Below, one piece after another: positions 9,031-17,544 of a DNA stretch of 64,000 nucleotides. Origin of the DNA: Allolobophora icterica (lineage: Eukaryota > Annelida > Clitellata > Crassiclitellata > Lumbricidae). The stretch covers positions 45,254,291 to 45,318,290 of the forward strand of contig OY744613.1 in assembly GCA_963556255.1 (NCBI GenBank). The letters are read 5' to 3'. A program made the position numbers and the translations under genes. The notes below the pieces were generated by a model, which saw nothing but the letters and a program-made list of their open reading frames with translations, had not been told where the DNA came from and did no database searches. Positions within the stretch are counted from its first letter, which is position 1. Every line of letters starts with the position of its first letter.

Positions 9031-9627
9031 ATGGCCCTTCGTTCTGACACCCATCCCCAGCCTCGACTTCGCTGACATAATGGCCGATACGAGCCGGGCG
9101 TCCTTCTTTTCATAATCCGGAGTTTCATCGGTGAGTGCGATCTTAGACGCGGCTGCAGCGAGAATATCATCTGCCTGATTACGCCCCGGAGTGTCTTTAT
9201 GAACTGCATAAGCCACATCATGGTGGAGACACGCACGGTCGAGTTGATTAATACCGCGATAGTGCTGTGACAGCCGTTTATCGAGTTGTGTGTATGGCCC
9301 ACAGTACGAGTATTTTCCCGTGTTCTGGAAAGAACCTCCCGGATTATCTTCCGAAGACATACCGGATGGAAGGCTCATATGCATCTCAGGCAGAGGAAGA
9401 GCGTTGAGGGCCCTATTCAGTAGAGAGCCTCCATAAGTCTCGTGAGACTTATGCTCATGAGTCTCGCGCTCACGAGACTTATGCTTCCGCACTTTAGAAG
9501 GCAAAATCTGGCTCTTCTTTGTACCGCAGACGGCACAGGTGCCCTTCTTCGCTGGTCGCCCGTTTTTTAGCTCGACGATTGTTTCATTTGAAGACTCAGT
9601 GTGTTTCTTACATCGTAGGCAATACAT
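9025..9627 (-). CDS. zinc-ribbon plus phospholipase A2-like protein
   Basis: About 200 residues with two parts. The N-terminus is a zinc ribbon (MYCLRCKKHT ... GTCAVCG), similar to the DUF5679-type N-terminus seen in Polinton/adenovirus-like small proteins. After a basic, K/R/H/E-rich linker there is a phospholipase A2-like domain with a calcium-loop-like YCGPYT and the catalytic-helix motif LHHDVAY, then an ADD-containing segment. Parvovirus VP1 PLA2 acts in endosomal escape during entry; a similar role here is inference. I prefer the second methionine (9627), directly before the ribbon; another ATG lies at 9645. The gene is divergent from the ATPase gene with only 20-38 bp between them, so the two share a very compact promoter region. 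Confidence 0.8.
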   Translation of the reverse strand: MYCLRCKKHTESSNETIVELKNGRPAKKGTCAVCGTKKSQILPSKVRKHKSRERETHEHKSHETYGGSLLNRALNALPLPEMHMSLPSGMSSEDNPGGSFQNTGKYSYCGPYTQLDKRLSQHYRGINQLDRACLHHDVAYAVHKDTPGRNQADDILAAAASKIALTDETPDYEKKDARLVSAIMSAKSRLGMGVRTKGHK

Positions 9628-9665
9628 TGTTTTCGTTGAATACAATCATAACTCGTTGTCTCTAT
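9628..9665. promoter_or_regulatory. compact divergent intergenic region (PLA2 / ATPase)
   Basis: Only 38 bp separate the preferred PLA2 start from the ATPase ATG. Any promoter for either gene must overlap the neighbouring coding sequence. It is AT-rich and includes TCTATATGGAA, a weak TATA-like element next to the ATPase start. Confidence 0.4.
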
Positions 9666-10349
9666 ATGGAAATAACAAATTTTGATCTCGAAGCCGACGA
9701 TGGGAAAAAACACCACCATTGGTTGTTGCCATCCAGCATACGGTGTATAATCTGTGGGCCTAGCGGATGTGGGAAAACAAACTTACTGCTTAACCTTCTG
9801 TTGAATAAAGGGTACCTACGTTATGACAGGCTGTACCTATACTCGAAATCTCTGGGACAAGAAAAATATCAGTTTCTCCGTGACTGGGCCACAGAACTCG
9901 AAAAATTTGCTGGAAAAGAAATTGCGAGTTTTCACTCTTCCTCCGATGAGATAATTCCAGTGGAATCTCTTGATAAAAACGTCAGGAGCCTATTAATCTT
10001 CGATGACGTCATGTTACAAAAACAGGGGCCGATCGAGAAGTACTTTTGTATGGGGCGTCATGGTGGAGCGAGCTGCTTCTACCTAACACAAAACTACTTT
10101 CACATTCCGAAGCAAGCGATCCGTGACAATGCTAATCTTTTTGTCCTATTCAACCAAGACAGTAAGAACTTACGAGCAATACATGACACCTTTGTGGCAG
10201 GTGACATGAATTTTGATGAATTTCGTAAGTTCTTTAGTCAGTGTATTGTCGAACCATATGGCTTCGCAGTCATAGATCTGACGTCCAAAGTTTTTGATGG
10301 TAAGTATCGAAGCGGGTTCGATCGCTTCTATAGACCTATGGCCAATTAA
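9666..10349 (+). CDS. A32/FtsK-HerA-like genome-packaging ATPase
   Basis: 227 residues from the ATG at 9666; the frame is open further upstream, but that part is not family-like. The Walker A motif GPSGCGKTN is at residues 31-39 and Walker B SLLIFDDVM is at 108-116. The family segments GRHGGASCFYLTQNYFHIPK and NLFVLFNQD follow. These place it with the packaging ATPases of Polintons, poxviruses (A32) and other nucleocytoplasmic viruses. It would pump the element's DNA into capsids and implies that this Polinton can, or recently could, form virions. It is followed by 2.4 kb without a convincing gene. Confidence 0.93.
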   Translation: MEITNFDLEADDGKKHHHWLLPSSIRCIICGPSGCGKTNLLLNLLLNKGYLRYDRLYLYSKSLGQEKYQFLRDWATELEKFAGKEIASFHSSSDEIIPVESLDKNVRSLLIFDDVMLQKQGPIEKYFCMGRHGGASCFYLTQNYFHIPKQAIRDNANLFVLFNQDSKNLRAIHDTFVAGDMNFDEFRKFFSQCIVEPYGFAVIDLTSKVFDGKYRSGFDRFYRPMAN

Positions 10350-10863
10350 AAGGCGCAATATCGCAAATGAAATTCCTTTGCGGCTAGATAAAAAAAACAC
10401 CCTTAACTTCTTGCTTTTTGTTTTGAAATCTTGCCTATGACAAAAAATAAAAAACCCTAGCTTTTTGCTTTTAAAACAATCAAGATACATCTTTCCTATG
10501 GTTTTCAATGAGAAAAAAGGCGCTATATGAACCCTCCATTGTTAAAAAATTAGCTCTTGCTTTTCGCTTAAAACCCAACATTCATTTTTCCCATGACTAA
10601 TAAAACACCTGTATCTTTTGCTTTTCGCTAAAATCTTCCCAACGGCTTACAATGAAGGCGCTATATAAATGTCTTAAGCCATTTTAGATAATAGTTTTTA
10701 AATGTATCTATTATTTTTGATGTAGGTTATTAGCCTGGTGATATTTAATTTTGTTTTAAATTTACACTCCTTTTTTCAATTATTATTACTTCTATGTTTT
10801 TATATTTGTCTATACTTCTTCATCGATCGGTTCGCATTTGGTTTTTCAATAAAAAATTAATAA

Positions 10864-11225
10864 TAATGGCAGTTGCACAGTATAACTAATTATTTATACT
10901 GTGGTGATGGTTTAACGAGTTTCAAACAAAGACCTTTTTTCTGACCACATTTACAATTCTTTAATTTTATCAGAGAGATCTATGGCTAATTTAAAATGGC
11001 GCTATATAAATGTCTAATGGCAGTTGCACAGCATATAAGTAATTATTTATACTGTGGTGATGGCTTTAACGACTGTTTTAAAAACACACACATAGGCCTT
11101 TTTCTGACCACATTTTATAGTTCTTTATTTTATCAGACAGGCCTATCTCTAATGGGAATGGCGCTATATAAATGTCAAATGGCAGTTGCACAGTTTAAGT
11201 AATTATTTATACTGTGGTGATGTCG
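10864..11225 (+). repeat. tandem repeat, ~151-162 bp unit, 2.3 copies
   Basis: Units run from AATGGCAGTTGCACAG through ATTTATACTGTGGTGATG and CTGACCACATTT to GGCGCTATATAAATGTC. The copies start near 10864 and 11016, with a partial copy from 11177. Each ends in a strong TATA-like sequence. Confidence 0.85.
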
Positions 11226-12193
11226 CTGAATAAACTAATTAACAATGATAGTTTCTAACAAAAAGGCGCTAAAGCAACCCGTTTGCGTTCATTCATATCA
11301 AGGCCTAATGCAACTAGCTTTCATTTTCGTTTCCAACGCAATGGGATTTTACGATACTGTGATCCTGAATGAATGGCAACTTTATAACTAATTGTTCTAC
11401 AGAACATAACTATCACTACAGGCCTTCATTTATGTAATTCCATAAGCAAATTCCAAACATAAAATTAAACCGTTGAACTAAACTAAAAACCAATCAAGCG
11501 GTCAGAAAGATTCCGTTGAACGGTGCAAAGGTCATGGCCGCATACAGCCGAGGCCTACCTGGATATGTGGCTCTTTTCCGGAACTTTTCAAACACACACT
11601 GGACAATTGGATGGAAGGCTATAGGCACTAAAAGCTTATATAGCTTAACTAGCCTATTAACTGTAACTGTAACTGTACTGAGAGATTTATATAGAGGTCT
11701 ATCTGATTCCGTAACATGGATTTGAATGCAATAGAATGTGAACTTGAATATGTGGCCGGTGTTTATTTAACGACGTTGTCATTTCAAAGATGATTGTGTC
11801 TGCCGTTGTGATGTACAATTTATATAGAGGCCTATCCCATTCTGTAGCATGGATCGAAGGAAGGCTTTCTACATGTAGGCCTACCTTTGAAGAAGAATTT
11901 TGGCCTAAACTCACAAAGTTTTTCACACGTTGTAATAAGTTCCCATAAGTTAGCAGTGTTTTCAATACTTGTTTATTCTGCTTATTAGACCTAATTGAAA
12001 ATATTTCTAATAAGAGGCTTAGGTTTTTAAAACCGCAGCTTGTGTTGATAAAATTAATGCCATGTCTTCAGTCCAACTTCTAGTTTTAACGCGGTGAAAC
12101 GCAAACTTCGGCTTTCCAACCACGTATAGATTTCTACAGATTTTCTAAGTTTCTTTCATTCATACAGCTAATTTGTTTGTTCCGCGAATGAAA

Positions 12194-12214
12194 CGTAAAT
12201 GAAGCTCATTTACG
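12194..12214. repeat. perfect 9-bp inverted repeat CGTAAATGA / TCATTTACG
   Basis: Two 9-bp arms are separated by AGC. The core AAATGA..TCATTT is the motif found at two gene ends of this Polinton (9016 and 15143). It could act as a hairpin or a protein-binding site. Confidence 0.6.
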
Positions 12215-12817
12215 ATCGCGTCAGCGTGTGTTTTCGTTTTTTTTTCTTCGCTGCGACGTCCTTGCAAAAAAAATCTTGTCCGAGTAGAAAATTTTGGTCA
12301 TTGAAAATTATTTTGGTCATTGAACATTGTGTTGACCCAGATATAAAAAACTTGTCATGAAATATTTTCATGACGGAAGTGGATGGTTGAGACTCTACAC
12401 GTGATTGGTCAGAAATAGGCTACTGCTGGTGCAGAAGGCGTCTAAATTTAGAACTCAGAAAAACCCGGAAGTGAAAGTGGAAAAATTAAACTACCCGATT
12501 CCACATTTTAGCTTTTTCCTAGGCGCTTTAAAAAATCAACTTGCTTTCTTTACCGATTGTGAAGTCAGCCAGATTTTTTGTCTGAACTTGTAATCAAAAT
12601 TGAAGCAGAAATCGGCTTTGTTTGCAATTGCGTAGATACTAAAAATAGCCAATGTTGTGCAACCCAGCGAAGGCCTCGGTTTTGTGGCAGATTCTGAATA
12701 TAAAACAGAAGGATATATTTAAAAATAAAAGGCTCTCTTCATTATAGAAATAACAATTACTTAAAGAAAAACGATGTTGCTAACATATAAACCATATATA
12801 GTCGATATACAACCAAA

Positions 12818-13921
12818 ATGTGGACAAAGGTTTCGTCTAAGCAGCAGCGGGACGCGTTAACTCAAGATTATTTAGCTCGCAGAGATCGATTGAGAGAACG
12901 CTTTGTGAACGAGAAGATCGGAGAGGCAAACCTTCAGTACGATGCGGCAAAACTGTTTAAACCCCTCGCCACAGCCACGGCTGATTCACAAAAAGAAACT
13001 TCTAAAGAGCTACAGAAAGTTACCAGCGCTTTACAGGATTTGCCGACGCAAATAGCAGAGTCAGCTAATTTTAATCCTATATCAGCATTGTTCGGCGATT
13101 CCGTTGGAGCAGTTGCTCAAACGGCTATTCCAGCGATTGCGGCACACCCCGCACAGGAAACATTGCTCCTTAATCCAAATAAATATCTGAATGTCGACGC
13201 AATCAGGCGGCACGGTTTTACACCACCAAGCGACCTTGACATGAACGACACGGTAGCTGTGAAACAGATTATTGACGCCATAAGCCAGTACAACCGGCAC
13301 ACACTGGGCAAAGAGAGAATGAAAGCCACAAAGCGTGCAGATGAAGAAAAGGTCGCCTCTCTGACTTTAGATATTAAAGCCCTAAAAGACTATAGAGAAC
13401 GAATTCGTTTTCTTTTGAAAGGCCATAATCTCACTAAGCAGGGGAAAGGTTTTGTTGTCCCAGCCGTTCCTCTGAAACTACAAGATAATGCGTTGGGGGA
13501 GCTGTTCGTTGACCCCATTGCGTTGTCTGCTGGTAGACTGAGAGTGTTTAAAGGTGGGAACCTCGTGCTCGAAGCTCCTGCCGATGAGTCGCTGTTCAGC
13601 CTGTTAACGAAACGATTCGTTAAGACAAAGATGTACTCACCTCAGGCAATTGAAACTTTCAAAAAGCTCGTAGAGATGTCTGGTCTTCCTATTCATGGTC
13701 GAAGAAGTAAAAACTTCCAGCTGATTCGTGGCGGCGCGGTGCAGTACTACAATGATCCAAACGCCCTGGTAGAGAGGTTGCAGCTTTTGGTGGCCTCTCG
13801 GTCAGCGGGAAACACCGGTCTTGACAATGAAATTTCCGCGATTCTTGACGAGTTACTGCGTTCGGGTGCGATCTCTAAAGAGCTGGCACTCGAATTAAAT
13901 AGAAATATGCTCATAAAATAA
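12818..13921 (+). CDS. Polinton conserved coil-type protein (probable structural/assembly factor)
   Basis: 367 residues, starting at an ATG preceded by a TATA-like ATATATAGTCGATATA (12792-12807). The N-terminal ~100 residues are helical and charged with heptad-like spacing. A conserved C-terminal region contains FQLIRGG, a YYNDP-ALVERLQLL segment (about 305-325) and a terminal helical hairpin (AILDELLRSGAISKEL). I recognise this C-terminal pattern as recurrent in Polinton/adintovirus elements, where it is called a coil protein of unknown role. It heads the plus-strand structural cluster, with only 10 bp to the penton gene, so an assembly or core role is likely but not shown. Confidence 0.7.
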   Translation: MWTKVSSKQQRDALTQDYLARRDRLRERFVNEKIGEANLQYDAAKLFKPLATATADSQKETSKELQKVTSALQDLPTQIAESANFNPISALFGDSVGAVAQTAIPAIAAHPAQETLLLNPNKYLNVDAIRRHGFTPPSDLDMNDTVAVKQIIDAISQYNRHTLGKERMKATKRADEEKVASLTLDIKALKDYRERIRFLLKGHNLTKQGKGFVVPAVPLKLQDNALGELFVDPIALSAGRLRVFKGGNLVLEAPADESLFSLLTKRFVKTKMYSPQAIETFKKLVEMSGLPIHGRRSKNFQLIRGGAVQYYNDPNALVERLQLLVASRSAGNTGLDNEISAILDELLRSGAISKELALELNRNMLIK

Positions 13922-13931
13922 AGTACACAAG

Positions 13932-14723
13932 ATGGATCGCTCTGAGAAACTGCTCGAAGAAATTAAAGAACTTTTGCAGCCTAAGGAGAATTTTAGTATA
14001 GTTGTCTCCTCAGATACTACAGGGTGGAGTACGGCTTTTTCACCACCGTTGTACCTGGATCCAAAAAGACGCTTTGAGGTTGCCTTGCTGCGTCTTGAAT
14101 CTTATCATTCTATCCCAAACATAGACCGTTCCAATAACAAGTTCGTCTACAGCTCCACCAATGGACAGACGTGGAAGACAATCATTTTGCCCGACGGAAG
14201 CTACGAGATCGCACAGATTAATGACGAAATCGGCCGCCAGTTAGAAATGCAAAATCCGCCGACAGGTACTGCTCAACTCAGCTTTAATTCTCCTATTACT
14301 ATAGGAGCTAACGCATCTACCCTACGCGCCTTCGTAAAGATAACGAATGCCCATTATAAGGTAAATATGACCGCATCTACCATCAGGCAAATGCTCGGTT
14401 TTAGCCCTCAGACGCTTGGCATTGGTTATAAAGAGGGAGAAAATCCAGTCGATATTCTCCGGGTGGACACAATTCTGGTAAACTGTGACATTATCTCTGG
14501 ATCGTATCGCAATGGTAGCCAGCAGCCAGTAATCTATAGTTTTTTTCCCGATGTTTCTCCCGGTTATAAGATAATTGAGTCTCCGAAAAATTTGGTATAC
14601 CTACCAGTTGTGCCCGCTGGTAACGTACAGGGCATGCGTGTCTGGCTGACCGACCAGAATGGTGAACAATTAAACCTCCGCGGTGAGACAGTAACTATAA
14701 GGTTTCACATCCGCAGTGCGTAG
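13932..14723 (+). CDS. minor capsid (penton-like, single jelly-roll) protein
   Basis: 263 residues, rich in predicted beta strands. Conserved pieces include RFEVALLRLESYHSIPN near 46-62, the block YSFFPDVSPGYKIIE near 202-216, and a C-terminal LTDQNGEQLNLRGETVTIRF. These match the penton/minor capsid protein of Polintons, which forms the five-fold vertices and is a single jelly-roll. It starts 10 bp after the coil gene stop and is followed 23 bp later by a pVI/pX-like gene. Confidence 0.85.
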   Translation: MDRSEKLLEEIKELLQPKENFSIVVSSDTTGWSTAFSPPLYLDPKRRFEVALLRLESYHSIPNIDRSNNKFVYSSTNGQTWKTIILPDGSYEIAQINDEIGRQLEMQNPPTGTAQLSFNSPITIGANASTLRAFVKITNAHYKVNMTASTIRQMLGFSPQTLGIGYKEGENPVDILRVDTILVNCDIISGSYRNGSQQPVIYSFFPDVSPGYKIIESPKNLVYLPVVPAGNVQGMRVWLTDQNGEQLNLRGETVTIRFHIRSA

Positions 14724-14746
14724 ATTTTCACACTGAAAATTTTCAC

Positions 14747-15148
14747 ATGTTGGTTCTTAACGTTAAAAAACGACGTCGTGTCGTCGGTGGTGGGCTTTTC
14801 GACTGGATTCCTAGATTACTTAGCCAAGCTGGCTCTTTCATTGCAGCAAACAAAGGTGTAATCACAAACGTTGCCGATGTAGTTGGCAATGTGGCGAAAG
14901 CCGGCGCTACAACAGCTTCTGCCGTCAGGCAAATTGTTGATGCCGTAAAAGCGAGACGCGCTGCGGCCGGCGCAAAAGCACCAATAGCGGTACCCGGACC
15001 TTTGGAAAAGGCGCTCAGCGACAAGAGCATTGAATACTTGAAACAACTGGCTGTGAGTCCACCACCCGTTGTTCCGACAATGGCTGACATAAACAGCCGC
15101 ATTGCTGGTTCTGGTTTCAAGACTATAAAGTTTGGTCGTCGTAAATGA
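14747..15148 (+). CDS. small basic pVI/pX-like capsid-associated protein
   Basis: 133 residues. The N-terminus is very basic (KKRRR) followed by VVGGG, a double-glycine site like those cut by adenain-type proteases. Then comes an amphipathic, alanine/valine-rich helical segment, and the C-terminus is basic (GFKTIKFGRRK). In adenoviruses, proteins of this style (pVI, pX) condense DNA or disrupt membranes after proteolytic maturation. The position between penton and hexon genes supports a virion role. It is called by composition and context, not by a diagnostic domain. The stop codon lies inside the quasi-palindrome at 15143-15157. Confidence 0.6.
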   Translation: MLVLNVKKRRRVVGGGLFDWIPRLLSQAGSFIAANKGVITNVADVVGNVAKAGATTASAVRQIVDAVKARRAAAGAKAPIAVPGPLEKALSDKSIEYLKQLAVSPPPVVPTMADINSRIAGSGFKTIKFGRRK

Positions 15149-15157
15149 AACTCATTT
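15143..15157. promoter_or_regulatory. second copy of AAATGAAACTCATTT
   Basis: Identical to 9016-9030 and again overlapping a stop codon. Further TCATTT/AAATGA-like half sites follow at 15160-15170 and 15200-15245. Confidence 0.4.
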
Positions 15158-15245
15158 GCAGACTCATTTTGTAATGGCAAAAAAATCAAAATTCGTAAAC
15201 GATTCATTTATCAAGTAATTATTAATAAATTACTGATTCATTTAC

Positions 15246-15255
15246 GCGATATATA
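15246..15255 (+). promoter_or_regulatory. TATA-like box upstream of the major capsid gene
   Basis: GATATATAAT lies about 35 bp before the hexon-like gene's ATG in an AT-rich 137-bp intergenic gap, the largest in the structural cluster. A transcription start between it and the ATG would give a very short leader. Confidence 0.45.
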
Positions 15256-15285
15256 ATTGAAGCTTGAACTTTTTTACCTATAATA

Positions 15286-16581
15286 ATGGCGGCATTTGAC
15301 ATGGCAAGTGAAATATTAGACATCGCTTCGGCCGTACACGATGACAATAGCATAGAATCGTTTGAATACCGCGAGTATGAATCACAAAACCCCGCGGCTA
15401 TTAATAACGGCCAGGCCATACAGATAGACATACAGAACCAAGACATTTTCACACAGCCTTCCAAGAGCTACCTTCTTGTGGAGGGCAGGATTACATCAAC
15501 TGGCGCGGCTTACATCGCAGACTCGTTGGTGTCATTCATCAACAATGCTGTCCCGTACATGTTTTCTCAAATTCGATACCTGGCTAACAATACCGAGATA
15601 GAGAATGTCATGTCACCTGGGCAAGCCACGACGATGAAAGGCATGCTGGTATACGGCGATGATTTTTCCAAATTCGAAGGTTTAAACATGTGTTGGCAGA
15701 AGGACACGACCGCGGCGGCGGCGGCTGCGAATATCGGCTTCGAGGCCCGTCGACTGATGATCATTGGAAAACCCGTCCCTATTGGAACGTTTTCATTCAT
15801 CGTTCCCTTAAGACATGTATTCGGTTTTTGCGATGATTATCACAAGGTCGTATACGGGATCAAACACTCTTTACTGCTGAGCCGGCAGGGGGATGCAGAC
15901 GCGATCTTCAAGGAAGCCGCTGCGGCCAATGGCCAGATCGCGCTGACTAAACTCTCCTGGTTCATGCCGCATATAATACCCGCTCTGGAGTATAAAAGCA
16001 TGCTTATGAAGCAGATTGAAGCCAAGGTTAAGGTGCCTGTGGCATTCCGCGCCATGCAATGCGACAACATTGCGGTGCCACGAGCGACGACTTTTTCCTG
16101 GCGTTTGAGCGTTAAGTCGGGCACGGAAAAGCCACGCTGGATTCTTGTTGCTTTTCAGACTGGAAAGAATGCACATCAAGGCCAGAATCCGGCACTCTTT
16201 GACCATGCACAGGTTCGCAACATATTCGCTTTGCTCAACACCGATCGCTACCCAGTGGTTGACATGAATCTCGACTTCACCAAGAGGACAACTTCTCGAG
16301 CTTTCAAGGCCCTACGTGACTTCAAGGAGGAATATTGCGGTATAGACGCGCGTGAATCGTCATGCCAATTGACACCAATCGAATTTGTAGATTTGTTTCC
16401 GATCTTCGTCCTGGACGTGCGCAGGCAATCCGAACGACTTAAAACCTCTGTACAGGACATACAAATCAAGGTGGACTTTAACGAAGGGGTACCAAATAAT
16501 ACGACGGCATATGCCGTCTTGATCAGTGACCGACTGCTGAGCTTTGAATCGGATGGCAGCAAATTTAACGTCGTTTACTAG
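15286..16581 (+). CDS. major capsid protein (hexon-like, double jelly-roll)
   Basis: 431 residues. The N-terminus contains the conserved block SYLLVEGRI near 63-71 and NNAVPYMFSQIRYLANNTEIE near 85-105, followed by a long strand-rich body. The C-terminal part contains TPIEFVDLFPIFVLDV and a terminal strand block (TTAYAVLISDRLLSFES). These segments match Polinton/adintovirus major capsid proteins, which form double jelly-roll trimers building the icosahedral shell. The frame is intact. It has a TATA-like box upstream and is followed 58 bp later by the next virion gene. With penton, ATPase and protease it makes the full morphogenesis set. Confidence 0.9.
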   Translation: MAAFDMASEILDIASAVHDDNSIESFEYREYESQNPAAINNGQAIQIDIQNQDIFTQPSKSYLLVEGRITSTGAAYIADSLVSFINNAVPYMFSQIRYLANNTEIENVMSPGQATTMKGMLVYGDDFSKFEGLNMCWQKDTTAAAAAANIGFEARRLMIIGKPVPIGTFSFIVPLRHVFGFCDDYHKVVYGIKHSLLLSRQGDADAIFKEAAAANGQIALTKLSWFMPHIIPALEYKSMLMKQIEAKVKVPVAFRAMQCDNIAVPRATTFSWRLSVKSGTEKPRWILVAFQTGKNAHQGQNPALFDHAQVRNIFALLNTDRYPVVDMNLDFTKRTTSRAFKALRDFKEEYCGIDARESSCQLTPIEFVDLFPIFVLDVRRQSERLKTSVQDIQIKVDFNEGVPNNTTAYAVLISDRLLSFESDGSKFNVVY

Positions 16582-16639
16582 AAATCGGTTTTTTCACATT
16601 TAGATATAAGGTCCTCTTTTTGATATATTTTTTCCAAAA

Positions 16640-17146
16640 ATGAAAACTGAATATGTCGCGTTCGGTCTTTCACTGACCGAAGGGCAAAAAGAAACGTTGG
16701 CTAAAGCTGCGCGCGATGGCATTGGTGCCACGATCCGGCTGACTCATGGCCAGCTTCGCGGAGACGATAAGCTCGCGCTGACAAGCGTTCAAGCCGCCCG
16801 AATCCTGAAGAAGATTGCGGAAGGCGTTGGTATGGAGCTAAGATTCACCAAAACGCAACTGAAAAAGATGACAAAATCGGGCGGCTTTCTTCCGCTACTG
16901 GCTCTCCTTCCGGCGATTTTCGGCGGTTTATCCGCGGCGGGTGCATTAGCTGGTGGGACCGCTGGGGTAGTAAAGGCTGTGCAGAACAAACAGGCCAGCG
17001 ACGCTGCACTGGCGGAGGCGGCGCGTCACAATCGCGAACTCGAGGCCCAGGTCCGCGGATCCGGTTTATATCTCGGGCGGGAGACTCATGGTGGCTGTTG
17101 TCCAATGTGCAAAGGATCGGGTCTCTACATGGGGCAAAAAAACTAA
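16640..17146 (+). CDS. Polinton PX/pVI-like virion protein upstream of the protease
   Basis: 168 residues. The N-terminal half is soluble and charged, then KSGGF, a glycine-pair site like adenain cleavage sites, leads directly into a hydrophobic Gly/Ala-rich segment (LPLLALLPAIFGGLSAAGALAGG, about 77-100) that could insert in a membrane. A short Cys cluster (CCPMC) and twin GSGLY motifs close the protein. The pattern recurs in Polintons next to capsid genes, and a membrane-active or internal virion role is inferred. The last codons before TAA are GGG CAA AAA AAC, which form an A AAA AAC heptamer in the reading phase needed for -1 slippage. The ORF overlaps the open protease frame. Confidence 0.75.
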   Translation: MKTEYVAFGLSLTEGQKETLAKAARDGIGATIRLTHGQLRGDDKLALTSVQAARILKKIAEGVGMELRFTKTQLKKMTKSGGFLPLLALLPAIFGGLSAAGALAGGTAGVVKAVQNKQASDAALAEAARHNRELEAQVRGSGLYLGRETHGGCCPMCKGSGLYMGQKN

Positions 17147-17180
17147 AACCTTTGAGCAACTTTGACATAGAGAAAGTTGC
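17137..17180 (+). promoter_or_regulatory. candidate -1 programmed frameshift site and stem-loop
   Basis: A AAA AAC (17137-17143) is in the canonical X XXY YYZ phase of the upstream ORF and is followed at once by TAA (17144-17146). Downstream, GCAACTTT (17156-17163) pairs perfectly with AAAGTTGC (17173-17180) around a 9-nt loop, starting 12 nt after the heptamer. Slipping one base back enters the protease frame just before its conserved N-terminus. The heptamer is the type used by several retroviral gag-pro junctions. The spacer is a little longer than typical (5-9 nt). Confidence 0.65.
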
Positions 17181-17517
17181 CAGGGCGCTGCCGCATTTCC
17201 GCGGGGTTTTCATGCGAGATGATCTGCCCGCCGTGGCTCGTGAGAAGGAGTGTGGCGTTGTTAATTTAGATTCCGGTTCTGGTGATGGTACTCACTGGGT
17301 CGCCTATTGGATAGATGGACCTACAGCCGTCTATTTTGACAGTTATGGGCTGGATCCGCCTCTCGAAATTTCTCGATATTTAAAAAATCCTATAAGAACT
17401 CAAACGTTCCAGCTACAGGGGCCCGATGATGTGGTATGTGGTCATCTCTGCCTGACCGTGCTAAGAGAGCTCGCTGCTGGAAAGAATTTTGAAGACATCG
17501 TGCTTGACCTATGTTAG
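17140..17517 (+). CDS. adenain-like cysteine protease, entered by probable -1 frameshift
   Basis: This is the virion maturation protease of the adenovirus/Polinton type. Visible elements are LSNFDIEKVARALPHFRGVF at the N-terminus, the catalytic histidine in GTHWVAYW, an acidic residue in YFDSYG, and the nucleophilic cysteine in VVCGHLC. The open frame begins before 17098 but contains no ATG until 17212 (MRDDLP), which is after the conserved N-terminal block. Normal ATG initiation would therefore lose conserved sequence. Expression as a -1 frameshift extension of the upstream protein explains this. Non-AUG initiation at the TTG near 17098 or 17152 is an alternative. Its likely substrates are the glycine-pair sites of the pVI/pX-like proteins. 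The downstream fibre gene starts 27 bp after the stop. Confidence 0.88.
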   Translation, partial: KLKPLSNFDIEKVARALPHFRGVFMRDDLPAVAREKECGVVNLDSGSGDGTHWVAYWIDGPTAVYFDSYGLDPPLEISRYLKNPIRTQTFQLQGPDDVVCGHLCLTVLRELAAGKNFEDIVLDLC

Positions 17518-17544
17518 ACTTCCACCACCCTTTTTTGTATAAAA

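Larger units (their letters stand above)
10350..12817 (+). other. 2.4-kb non-coding Polinton interval with repeats
   Basis: No ORF here looks like a protein; the small ORFs are products of tandem repeats. The interval begins with a hairpin right after the ATPase stop (CGCAAA ... TTTGCG, 10362-10382). It then has decayed ~120-bp repeats rich in TTGCTTTT (10400-10670), several copies of GGCGCTATAT (10519, 10657, 10998, 11160), a tandem repeat (10864-11225) and a long palindrome near 12194. It separates the replication/integration/packaging genes from the structural block. It could hold promoters or an origin-like region; this is inference. Confidence 0.6.

Noticed and set aside
10996..11202. 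68-codon ORF in the Polinton non-coding interval
   Set aside because: Its ends repeat (MALYKC..MAVAQ) because it spans a tandem DNA repeat with a TATA-like motif.
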